DNA of 64,000 bases from an uncultured Emticicia sp. (lineage in GTDB: Bacteria > Bacteroidota > Bacteroidia > Cytophagales > Spirosomataceae). The number at the start of each line of letters is the position of its first letter. Positions within the stretch are counted from its first letter, which is position 1. Positions 45,486-54,059 of this stretch are shown here, piece after piece. The notes beneath the pieces are model-generated. The model was not told the DNA's origin. It saw nothing but the letters and a program-made list of their open reading frames with translations, and did no database searches. Both the position numbers and the translations under genes were made by a program. Where the stretch lies: positions 11,018 to 75,017 of the forward strand of contig NZ_CALCZQ010000069.1 of the NCBI RefSeq assembly GCF_937903345.1, written 5' to 3'.

Positions 45486-47801
45486 ATGAAAAAATACAAT
45501 ATCTGGTTGTTGGCTTTCATAATCTTAAATGCCCAACAAACCTTCGCTCAAAGTGGTCGTTTGAAAGCTGCTAATCGCAGTTTTGACAACATGAGTTACA
45601 TAGAGGCCATTCGTAGCTATGAAGATTATCTTCGCACGGCCAAAACTGGTACGCCCGAAATAAAAGAGACGCTCACAAAGCTCGCATACAGCTACCGAAA
45701 AGTACAGGATTCTCGGAATGCCGAGCGTATTTATGCAGAATTAATTGACCATCACAGCAAAGATCTTGAAAGCGAAATATATCTATATTATGCTCAAGCT
45801 TTAGCCAATAACGGCAAATACAAAGAATCACAAAAAATGTATAGTCGTTACGGCCAGGAACAAAAGACCGATATGCGTGGACGTCGTTTCACGGTGGCAT
45901 ATATGGATAACAGCCAATTTTATCAAGATTCAGCCACCTACAAAATTGATTACCTATACACTTTAAATTCTAGGCAGTCAGATTTTAGTCCAATGTATTT
46001 TAAAAATGGATTGGTCTTCGTCTCAGCCCGGGAAGAAGGCGGAGCAATCAAGCGAGTTTTCATGCAAAACCAAACGCCTTTTCTAGATTTATTTATGTTT
46101 GCAGATACCGCTGAACTTCGCAAAGATAATATTATGGCGATGAAACAAGTTAGCGGAGCAGGAGGCGGTTCGATGTTTAGTGCCTCTGAAAAATTAGAAT
46201 CAATGGCTACGGAAGAAAAAGAAAAGCCACTTTCAAAAATCGAACAATTCAGCAAAACACTTAATAGTAAATATCACGAAGGACCCGTTACATTCTTTAA
46301 AGATTATAAAAAATTAGTTTTTACCAGAAATAACTACAATAAAGGTCGCAGTCGCACAAGTTCGGATGGTATGAATAAATTGAAACTTTATATGGCTACC
46401 CAAAACGATAAGCATTGGGGAGATGTAAAAGAATTATCTTTCAATAGTAACGAATATTCATGCGGACACCCTGCCTTATCACCTGACGATAGCAAATTAT
46501 ATTTTGTATCCGATATGCCAGGAGGCTTTGGAGGAACTGATATTTATGTGGTAGAATATAGAGGAGGAAATTGGAGTTCACCCGTTAATTTGGGTCGAGA
46601 AATCAATACCGAAGGAAATGAAATGTTCCCGTTTATGGACGAAAACGGGAATATGTATTTTTCGTCGGATGGGCACGAAGGTTTAGGTGGTTTAGATATT
46701 TTTTATGTAGAAATGAAGAAAGGAATTCCTGTAAATGATATAAAGAACCTAGGTGCACCTATAAATTCTGAAAAAGATGATTTTGGATTAATCACTAATG
46801 GGGCTCGTTCAAGCGGATATTTTAGTTCAAACCGTAAACGCGGTTATAGCGATGATAATCTTTATATGTTCAGACATGGATGCCGCCAATTAAACCTTTT
46901 AGTTTACGATGCTGAAAGTAAAAAACCACTCGAAGAAGTTGATGTTAGACTATTGAAAAATGGGGAAAATAAAGAACTATTTGTTACCGGTTTGGATGGA
47001 AAAATAACATTATGTCTAGAGACAGGTTCTGAATTTGAGTTTAAAACCTTGAAAGAAGGCTATGAGTCTAATGGTGTTGCTTACGGAACTTTTGCATCTT
47101 CTCTCAAAAATCAGACTTCAATCACTATTTATTTAGAAAAATCTAAAGCACCGATAATCAAAGGAAAGGTTGTTTCGGAGTTAAATCAAAGTCCGATTCA
47201 AGGGGCAGTTGTAACGCTTAAAAATGGCAAAGATGGTTCGAAAGAACAAATTGTAACTGGGGAAGATGGAGGGTATGAATTCCAACCTAAAAAAGAAGGT
47301 GTTTATTCGGTAACAGCAAGTAAAGACCGTTACGCAGTAAATACCGAAAATCTAGGAAAAGTGAACCAAACTCGAACAAGTCCAAAAACTGTAGAGCAAA
47401 ACTTAGGTTTGGTGGGTCAAGGCGATGTTTTTAAACTCGAAAACATTTATTACGATTACGGTCAGTTTTTTATCAGATCGGACGCAGCTAAAGAGTTAGA
47501 AACCAAGCTCATCCCGATTTTAAAAAAATATCCAAATATGAAAATCGAGGTACGTTCCCACACCGACAGCCGTTCAAGCGATGCATTCAATTTGAAATTA
47601 TCAACCGATAGAGCCAGAGCAGTACTTGATTACCTGGTTGCTCGTGGAATTGATCCCAAACGTATAGTAGCAAATGGATATGGCGAAACTGAACTACTAA
47701 ATAATTGTAATGATGAAGCAGCGTGCAAAGAGGACCAACATCAAGCTAATCGTCGAACCGAATTTAAGATTCTTGACATTGCTGCATCTGGGATTAAATG
47801 A
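45486..47801 (+). CDS. OmpA-family protein with TPR, PD40 and CarboxypepD_reg regions (PorE-like)
   Basis: From the ATG at 45486 the 771-residue protein has a signal peptide (1-21), TPR-like helices (about 25-120) and a WD40-like PD40 propeller (about 140-420; LSPDDSKLYFVSDMPGGFGGTDIYVV, MFPFMDENGNMYFSSDGHEG). It then has a carboxypeptidase-regulatory beta domain (about 555-635) and an OmpA peptidoglycan-binding domain (about 660-765; RSHTDSRSSDAFNLKLSTDRA). This order matches PorE, which ties the type IX secretion ring to peptidoglycan. No porP-like partner is adjacent. The TTG at 45459 is less likely than the ATG nine codons on. Confidence 0.9.
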   Translation: MKKYNIWLLAFIILNAQQTFAQSGRLKAANRSFDNMSYIEAIRSYEDYLRTAKTGTPEIKETLTKLAYSYRKVQDSRNAERIYAELIDHHSKDLESEIYLYYAQALANNGKYKESQKMYSRYGQEQKTDMRGRRFTVAYMDNSQFYQDSATYKIDYLYTLNSRQSDFSPMYFKNGLVFVSAREEGGAIKRVFMQNQTPFLDLFMFADTAELRKDNIMAMKQVSGAGGGSMFSASEKLESMATEEKEKPLSKIEQFSKTLNSKYHEGPVTFFKDYKKLVFTRNNYNKGRSRTSSDGMNKLKLYMATQNDKHWGDVKELSFNSNEYSCGHPALSPDDSKLYFVSDMPGGFGGTDIYVVEYRGGNWSSPVNLGREINTEGNEMFPFMDENGNMYFSSDGHEGLGGLDIFYVEMKKGIPVNDIKNLGAPINSEKDDFGLITNGARSSGYFSSNRKRGYSDDNLYMFRHGCRQLNLLVYDAESKKPLEEVDVRLLKNGENKELFVTGLDGKITLCLETGSEFEFKTLKEGYESNGVAYGTFASSLKNQTSITIYLEKSKAPIIKGKVVSELNQSPIQGAVVTLKNGKDGSKEQIVTGEDGGYEFQPKKEGVYSVTASKDRYAVNTENLGKVNQTRTSPKTVEQNLGLVGQGDVFKLENIYYDYGQFFIRSDAAKELETKLIPILKKYPNMKIEVRSHTDSRSSDAFNLKLSTDRARAVLDYLVARGIDPKRIVANGYGETELLNNCNDEAACKEDQHQANRRTEFKILDIAASGIK

Positions 47802-47953
47802 GATAATTTAGTCAAAATTCGTTGGTTATAAGTCAAAAGAAAATGTAAAAACTTCTCAAAAACAAAGTAAATTAATCCATTTATAGAAAAAAATAAGACT
47901 TTGCGATTTATCATTCTGATTTTTCCATAGTTTAGGATTAAGGTTTGTTTTTC

Positions 47954-47987
47954 AAAAAAGCATCGCCATTTAGAGTGATGCCTTTTT
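47954..47987 (+). terminator. Intrinsic terminator of the PorE-like gene
   Basis: A 7-bp stem with one G-U (GCATCGC / GTGATGC at 47960-47966 and 47975-47981) has A and T flanks, about 160 bp past the stop. The rest of the 285-bp spacer shows nothing else. Confidence 0.65.
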
Positions 47988-48086
47988 GTTTTTTTAGCTT
48001 TTCAAAAGTTCAATTTTTCAAAAAAAACAAGGTTTTTTCATGCTATAAGATTACTTTTGGTTTAAAAATATAAAATATAGCAAGCA

Positions 48087-49157
48087 ATGGCAGAAAAAAA
48101 CATTGAATTTCTCTATGAATACCTAAATAATGCCTCACCTACAGGTTTTGAATCGCCAGGACAACAAATTTGGTTAGATTACATGAAACCTTACATCGAC
48201 GAACAAATCGTTGATGTATATGGAACTGCCGTTGGGGTCATAAATCCAGGACGACCCTACAAAGTAGTTATTGAAGCTCATTCTGACGAGATTTCGTGGT
48301 TTGTCAATTATATCACCGAAGACGGTTATATTTACGTACGCCGCAATGGTGGTTCTGACCACCAAATAGCCCCATCGAAGCGGGTAAATATTCATACACG
48401 TAATGGCATCGTAAAAGGCGTTTTTGGTTGGCCAGCCATCCACGTGCGTGAGTCTGCCACCGAGGAAAAGCCTACATTAAAAAATATTTTTATTGATGTA
48501 GGTGCCGCAAAAAAAAACGAAGTTGAAGAAATGGGAATCCACGTTGGTTGTGTGATTACATTTGAGGATACTTTGATGGAACTAAACGAAAAATTCTATG
48601 TTGGCCGTGCTCTTGATAATCGCATAGGAGGCTATATAATTGCCGAAGTTGCTCGTAAACTCAAAGAAAACAACATTAAACTTCCTTTCACACTTTATGT
48701 AGTCAACGCAGTGCAAGAAGAAATTGGTTTACGTGGAGCAGAAATGATTTCTCGCAGACTGAAACCAGATGTAGCTATTTGTTGCGATGTAATTCATGAC
48801 ACGCAGTCACCTATGTATAATAAAAAAACTGACGGAGACTTAGCATGTGGACGTGGACCAGTACTTACCTATGGACCAGCAGTTCAAAATAATCTTTTGA
48901 ATTTTATGATTGATGTTTGCACCGAGAAAAAAATACCATTCCAACGTGCAGCTGCCAGTCGCTCGACTGGAACAGACACTGATTCGTTTGCTTATTCGGG
49001 CGAAGGCGTAGCCTCAGCTTTGATTTCATTGGCTCAAAAATATATGCACACAACCGTAGAAATGTGCCATAAAGATGACATTCAGTCTTGTATTGATATG
49101 TATTACGAAATTTTGTTGAGCTTAGAAGATGGACAAGATTTCCGTTACATAAAATAA
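48087..49157 (+). CDS. M42-family metallopeptidase (glutamyl aminopeptidase/FrvX-like)
   Basis: The 356-residue protein has the two-zinc M42 layout: His65 and Asp67 in EAHSDEIS, the bridging Asp in GRALDNRIGG, the Glu pair in NAVQEEIGLRGA (catalytic base and ligand), Asp in CCDVIHD, and a distal His in QKYMHTTVEMCH. It releases N-terminal amino acids from peptides in the cytoplasm as a large oligomer. No signal peptide is present. It is a monocistronic unit closed by a strong terminator. Confidence 0.9.
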   Translation: MAEKNIEFLYEYLNNASPTGFESPGQQIWLDYMKPYIDEQIVDVYGTAVGVINPGRPYKVVIEAHSDEISWFVNYITEDGYIYVRRNGGSDHQIAPSKRVNIHTRNGIVKGVFGWPAIHVRESATEEKPTLKNIFIDVGAAKKNEVEEMGIHVGCVITFEDTLMELNEKFYVGRALDNRIGGYIIAEVARKLKENNIKLPFTLYVVNAVQEEIGLRGAEMISRRLKPDVAICCDVIHDTQSPMYNKKTDGDLACGRGPVLTYGPAVQNNLLNFMIDVCTEKKIPFQRAAASRSTGTDTDSFAYSGEGVASALISLAQKYMHTTVEMCHKDDIQSCIDMYYEILLSLEDGQDFRYIK

Positions 49158-49168
49158 AAAAAAGTTTC

Positions 49169-49208
49169 AATCCTGTGAGTTTTCCAAAAAACTCACAGGA
49201 TTTTGTTT
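49169..49208 (+). terminator. Strong intrinsic terminator of the M42 peptidase gene
   Basis: A perfect 15-bp stem (AATCCTGTGAGTTTT and its complement at 49169-49183 and 49188-49202) with a 4-nt loop is followed by a short T-rich stretch, starting 12 bp past the stop codon. Confidence 0.9.
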
Positions 49209-49870
49209 ACCAAATGTAAAGTTTAAGTCCAACAAACCAAAAAATTCTTGCAAGAAGAAACAATTATATATTGTTTTTGCTATACTTTTTCATTTCAACT
49301 TAAATACACAAAGCATTTTTATTAGTCTATATATAGAAGTTATTTAGAACTACTTTTATATTGAAAAAAATAATTATCTAACCTCTTGCAGCTTCTGACT
49401 ATCATTTGGATTTAGTCAAAAAAGTATAATTTCACTTTATAAAGACTCAACTCACAAATCTATCAAGGAGCAGAAGACAATTGTTTGAAAAAACTTTTTT
49501 TGAGAATATTTTTAAAGGCTTAGCAAAAAAATCAATTTTACGGCTTTGGACATAATAATAAATGAACGATAAAACAAGCCGACAAAACCTTGTCAATTGT
49601 AATTAAGATGCAAGAATCAAACAATTGGCAGCTATTCTGTAAAACTTTCCAAAAGTAAAATTTTACCTTAGACTGCCAATGAACTTTAAAACCAACTTCC
49701 ATTACCTATATCAGAATTTTGTTTTTAACCTTGGTATTCACAGCTAAAAACGGATACATATTAGAGAGGTAACCTGTAAAAAAGCCAATGATAAAGTTTG
49801 TATTTGGCGGAATGAAATAATTTCGAATATAGGTACAATGGAGGAAAAGTGAACATATAATACTAATTTC
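49209..49870. other. 660-bp gene-poor region with one structured element
   Basis: This is the longest spacer in the window. No frame of protein-like composition is open across it. It is very AT-rich in its first half. The only ordered sequence I find is at 49624-49680: ATTGGCAG pairs with CTGCCAAT, and inside it GTAAA pairs with TTTAC and ACTTT with AAAGT around a 3-nt loop, a three-tier stem. I looked for and did not find the conserved boxes of a cobalamin riboswitch. It probably contains the promoter and leader of the radical SAM gene. Confidence 0.5.
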
Positions 49871-52105
49871 TTGAACAAGACCGTTTTTGCAATAACGCCC
49901 CCTTTTACCCAACTGAATACGCCGTATCCAGCTACTGCCTACATCAAGGGTTTTCTGAACACCAAAAACATTTCATGCTTTCAGGCTGATTTGGGAATTG
50001 AGGTAATATTGGCTTTATTTTCTAAAAAAGGATTAACAGAATTATTCTACTTTATTAATCAAAAAACAGAAGTTTTTACAGAAAACTCCAAGCGGATTAT
50101 TGCTTTACAAGAAGATTATATTCAGACAATTGATTCTGTAATTTTATTTTTACAAGGCAAAAACCCTACACTTTCGAATGCAATTTGTCTAGAAAACTTT
50201 TTACCGGAAGCATCTCGTTTTGGACAACTCCAAGACCTCGATTGGGCCTTTGGATCAATGGGGATGCAAGATAAAGCTAAGCACTTGGCAACACTCTTTC
50301 TCGAAGATATTTCTGACCTCATCATGGAGTGTGTTGATCCTAATTTTGGGTTTAGTCGCTACGCAGAGCGTTTGGGGCGTTCGGCCAATAGTTTTGACGA
50401 ATTGTATGAAGCCTTAGTACAAGAATACAGCTATATTGATAAAATTTTGGTAAAAATTTTGGCTGAACGTATGGCTGAAATTCAACCTAAATTGGTAGTT
50501 ATTTCAGTGCCATTCCCTGGAAATCTGTATAGTTCATTCAGAATTGGGCAATGGGTTAAACAAAATTATCCAGCCACCAAAGTTGCGATGGGAGGAGGCT
50601 TTGCCAATACCGAGTTGCGTTCGTTATCTGATGTCCGAGTTTTTGAATTTTTTGATTATATATCTCTTGATGATGGCGAAGCTCCGTTGGAAGAGATTAT
50701 AAAGGCCCTACCTCCTAATGGGGAATATTCAACAACTGAGAAAACTAAAAACGAAAAAAATGTACCAACATTTAAACGCACTTTTATTCTTGAAGATGGA
50801 AAAGTAAATTACAAAAATAATTCTTTACTTAAGGATTTTAAACAGTCAGAAGTTGGAACGCCAGATTACAGCGATTTGCTTTTAGATAAATATATTTCGG
50901 TTATCGAAATCGTAAATCCGATGCACCGAATGTGGAGTGATGGCCGTTGGAATAAATTAACAATGGCTCATGGCTGTTATTGGGGAAAATGCACATTCTG
51001 CGATATTTCACTCGATTATATTAAAATCTATGAACCAATTTCAGCAAATCTACTCTGTGATAGAATGGAAGAAATGATTGCTCAAACGGGAGAAAATGGT
51101 TTTCATTTTGTGGATGAGGCTGCCCCACCCGCTTTGATGAGAGCATTGGCTTTGGAGATATTACGCCGAAAACTAATAGTAACTTGGTGGACAAATATCA
51201 GATTCGAGAAAAGTTTCAGTCGAGATTTGTGTCAGTTGCTCAAAGCATCGGGTTGTATTGCGGTTTCGGGAGGTTTGGAAGTTGCATCTGACCGACTACT
51301 GGAATTGATTCAAAAGGGAGTCACAGTTGCTCAAGTGGCACAAGTTACTCGCAATTTTACTGAAGTAGGTATCATGGTGCATGCTTATCTGATGTATGGT
51401 TTTCCGACACAAACTGCCCAAGAAACCATAGATTCGCTCGAAATGGTACGACAGATGTTTGAGATTGGCACATTGCAATCAGGCTTTTGGCATCAATTTG
51501 CCATGACGGCACACAGCCCAGTAGGAATGTATCCCGAACAATTCTCGGTACAAAAAGCAAGTAATGCTATCGGCACTTTTGCCAATAATGACTTGGTTTT
51601 CTCTGACCCAAAAGGGACTGACCATGAGGCATTTAGCTTTGGTTTAAAGAAATCATTACTCAATTATATGCACGGAATTTGTTTTGAATACCCGCTCCAA
51701 GAATGGTTCGATTTCAAAATTCCACGCACGAAAGTGCCAAAGGATTACATTGAAAATGCTTTGCTGGAAGATGACGAATTAATGCTAAAGCCTTCATCAA
51801 AAGTTGTTTGGCTGGGCAAAAAACCTTTGGTAAGTTATTCAAGCACAACTAAAAAAGGACAAAGTTTTCAGACCACACATCTTACTTTTCACGATAAAAA
51901 AGAAACTTTTGGCATCAAACTTAACCAAGCTCAAGGCGATTGGTTAGTTGAAATACTGGATAAAATTTCTACAAAAAACAAAAAGGTTTATACTTTCCAA
52001 GAAATAAAAGCTGATTATGAAGCTGCTGGTTTTGAAGACTTTGAGCTGTTTTTCTATAATAAACCTGTGAATGTGCTGCGTGATTATGGCTTATTGGGGT
52101 TGTGA
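49871..52105 (+). CDS. Radical SAM protein with N-terminal B12-binding-like domain
   Basis: The 744-residue protein has an N-terminal Rossmann-like region (about 1-280, with KVAMGGGFANTELR and the DDGEAPLEEI turn) as in B12-binding radical SAM proteins, but no D-x-H-x-x-G motif for base-off cobalamin. The radical SAM core starts at GCYWGKCTFC: Cys369, Cys374 and Cys377, spaced CX4CX2C rather than CX3CX2C. A GG-E motif (SGGLEV) follows. The start is a TTG at 49871; no ATG fits. The reaction is unknown. The next gene on the same strand is an ABC exporter half 127 bp away. Confidence 0.85.
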   Translation: MNKTVFAITPPFTQLNTPYPATAYIKGFLNTKNISCFQADLGIEVILALFSKKGLTELFYFINQKTEVFTENSKRIIALQEDYIQTIDSVILFLQGKNPTLSNAICLENFLPEASRFGQLQDLDWAFGSMGMQDKAKHLATLFLEDISDLIMECVDPNFGFSRYAERLGRSANSFDELYEALVQEYSYIDKILVKILAERMAEIQPKLVVISVPFPGNLYSSFRIGQWVKQNYPATKVAMGGGFANTELRSLSDVRVFEFFDYISLDDGEAPLEEIIKALPPNGEYSTTEKTKNEKNVPTFKRTFILEDGKVNYKNNSLLKDFKQSEVGTPDYSDLLLDKYISVIEIVNPMHRMWSDGRWNKLTMAHGCYWGKCTFCDISLDYIKIYEPISANLLCDRMEEMIAQTGENGFHFVDEAAPPALMRALALEILRRKLIVTWWTNIRFEKSFSRDLCQLLKASGCIAVSGGLEVASDRLLELIQKGVTVAQVAQVTRNFTEVGIMVHAYLMYGFPTQTAQETIDSLEMVRQMFEIGTLQSGFWHQFAMTAHSPVGMYPEQFSVQKASNAIGTFANNDLVFSDPKGTDHEAFSFGLKKSLLNYMHGICFEYPLQEWFDFKIPRTKVPKDYIENALLEDDELMLKPSSKVVWLGKKPLVSYSSTTKKGQSFQTTHLTFHDKKETFGIKLNQAQGDWLVEILDKISTKNKKVYTFQEIKADYEAAGFEDFELFFYNKPVNVLRDYGLLGL

Positions 52106-52232
52106 TTTCTTTACCACAATAGACACAATTGAGTCTAAATAGGCACAAATTTTAATAGTATAAAACAGTCATTTTGAAACTATTGAGCTTCGAAATCGGT
52201 TAAATAATTGATACTTTCAATAAATAATATCT

Positions 52233-54008
52233 GTGGCGGAAATACAAAAAAACGAAACTTCACCCTCTGGCAAAATCTTCGATTTGGATATACTCAAACG
52301 ACTTTTCCAATTTATTAAGCCTTATAATGTTAAGTTTTACAGTTTGGTGCTGACAATTATGCTCGGTGCTGTCTTAGCCCCTGCCCTACCTCTGTTGATT
52401 CGCCAAACGATTGATGGCCCAGTTTCGGCAGGCAACTATACTGGCCTTGCCAAAATGATGGGCATAATGATTGGGCTTTTGGTTGTTCAGTCGCTCATAC
52501 AATTTACCAATACCTATTTGGCTGGTTGGCTCGGGCAGAATATTATTCGTGATATTCGAGTGCAGCTTTACCATAAAATCCTTCATTTACGTCTAAAATT
52601 CTTTGATGATACTCCAATTGGCAGACTCGTTACTCGTACGATTTCGGATATTGAAACACTGGCCGATGTTTTCAGCGATGGAATCGCAGCCATTGCAGGC
52701 GATATTTTACAATTAGTTCTCATTATTTCGGTAATGTTTTATACCGATTGGCGACTTTCCTTGATTAGCCTTTGCACGATTCCTTTTATGCTCGTAAGCA
52801 CGTATGTTTTCAAAGAAAAAGTAAAAAAATCGTTCAACGAAGTGCGAAATGCAGTATCGAGCCTCAATTCTTTTGTGCAGGAACATATTACAGGAATGAG
52901 TATCGTGCAGATTTTTAATTCTGAAAAAATTGAGTTTGATAAATTCCATGCTATCAATACCAAACACCGCGACGAAAATATTAAATCAATCATGTATTAT
53001 TCAATATATTATCCAGTTGCTGAGGTAATTGCGGCTTTGGGTACGGGTTTGGTAGTGTGGTTTGGGGCAAAACAGATGCTCAATGCAGAGGTAACCTACG
53101 GTACAGTTACGGCTTTTATTATGTTTATCAATATTTTCTTTCGTCCAATCAGAATGATTGCCGATAGAATGAATACCCTTCAAATGGGAATTGTCAGTAC
53201 GGATAGAATCTTAAAATTATTGGATAGTGATGATTATACCGCCAACGATGGTTCTAAAAAAGCCAATTTGAAAGGCGAAGTTGAATTCAAAAATGTTTGG
53301 TTCGCTTATAATGATGAAAATTATGTTTTGAAAGATATTTCATTTAAGGCAAATCATGGTGAAACTGTTGCTTTTGTAGGAGCAACTGGTGCTGGAAAGT
53401 CTTCAATAATCAATTTATTATCAAGATTTTATGACATCAATAAAGGAACGGTTCTGATTGATAGTCAAGACGTTAAAGAATATGAATTACGTAGTTTGCG
53501 TGAACAAATAGGTGTAGTTTTGCAAGATGTATTTTTGTTCTCTGATACTATCGAAAATAACATAACTCTTGGCGATAATAAAATTTCGAGAGAAAAAATC
53601 GTAGAAGCTGCCAAACTTGTAGGTGTACACGATTTCATTATGCAATTACCCAACGATTACGATTATAACGTACAAGAACGTGGTGCAACGCTATCAGTTG
53701 GGCAGAGACAACTTATTTCTTTTGTACGAGCAATGGTCCATGACCCAAAAATCATTGTTTTAGATGAAGCTACGTCATCAGTCGATAGTGAAACTGAAGA
53801 ATTAATTCAGAACGCCATAGATAAACTGATGTATGGACGTACTTCAATTGTCATTGCTCACCGACTCAGCACAATTCAAAAAGCCAACAAAATCATCGTT
53901 CTCGACAAAGGCCAAATCATGGAAGAAGGAAGCCATGAAGAACTGCTAAAACTCGATGGTTTTTATGCAAATCTCTATAATATGCAGTATAAAGAAATGT
54001 TGGTTTAA
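52233..54008 (+). CDS. ABC exporter half-transporter with catalytic Glu (YheH/TM288-like)
   Basis: The 591-residue protein has six membrane helices and an ATPase domain with Walker A GATGAGKS (near 384-391). The signature is variant LSVGQRQ, Walker B is complete (IIVLDEATSSVD) and the H-loop is IAHR. The LSVGQ plus intact Glu pattern is that of the catalytically competent subunit of heterodimeric exporters, whose partner carries LSGGQ and an Asp in place of Glu. Just such a partner is encoded at 31563-33344. The start codon is GTG at 52233. The substrate is unknown. Confidence 0.88.
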   Translation: MAEIQKNETSPSGKIFDLDILKRLFQFIKPYNVKFYSLVLTIMLGAVLAPALPLLIRQTIDGPVSAGNYTGLAKMMGIMIGLLVVQSLIQFTNTYLAGWLGQNIIRDIRVQLYHKILHLRLKFFDDTPIGRLVTRTISDIETLADVFSDGIAAIAGDILQLVLIISVMFYTDWRLSLISLCTIPFMLVSTYVFKEKVKKSFNEVRNAVSSLNSFVQEHITGMSIVQIFNSEKIEFDKFHAINTKHRDENIKSIMYYSIYYPVAEVIAALGTGLVVWFGAKQMLNAEVTYGTVTAFIMFINIFFRPIRMIADRMNTLQMGIVSTDRILKLLDSDDYTANDGSKKANLKGEVEFKNVWFAYNDENYVLKDISFKANHGETVAFVGATGAGKSSIINLLSRFYDINKGTVLIDSQDVKEYELRSLREQIGVVLQDVFLFSDTIENNITLGDNKISREKIVEAAKLVGVHDFIMQLPNDYDYNVQERGATLSVGQRQLISFVRAMVHDPKIIVLDEATSSVDSETEELIQNAIDKLMYGRTSIVIAHRLSTIQKANKIIVLDKGQIMEEGSHEELLKLDGFYANLYNMQYKEMLV

Positions 54009-54059
54009 AAGCATAATTTATATATTTTTGATTATTCAATTGTGCGTTATCAATAATAT

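Noticed and set aside
49209..49870. Cobalamin riboswitch ahead of the B12-domain radical SAM gene
   Set aside because: I looked for the conserved B12-box and kissing-loop sequences and saw none; the protein also lacks the base-off cobalamin motif.
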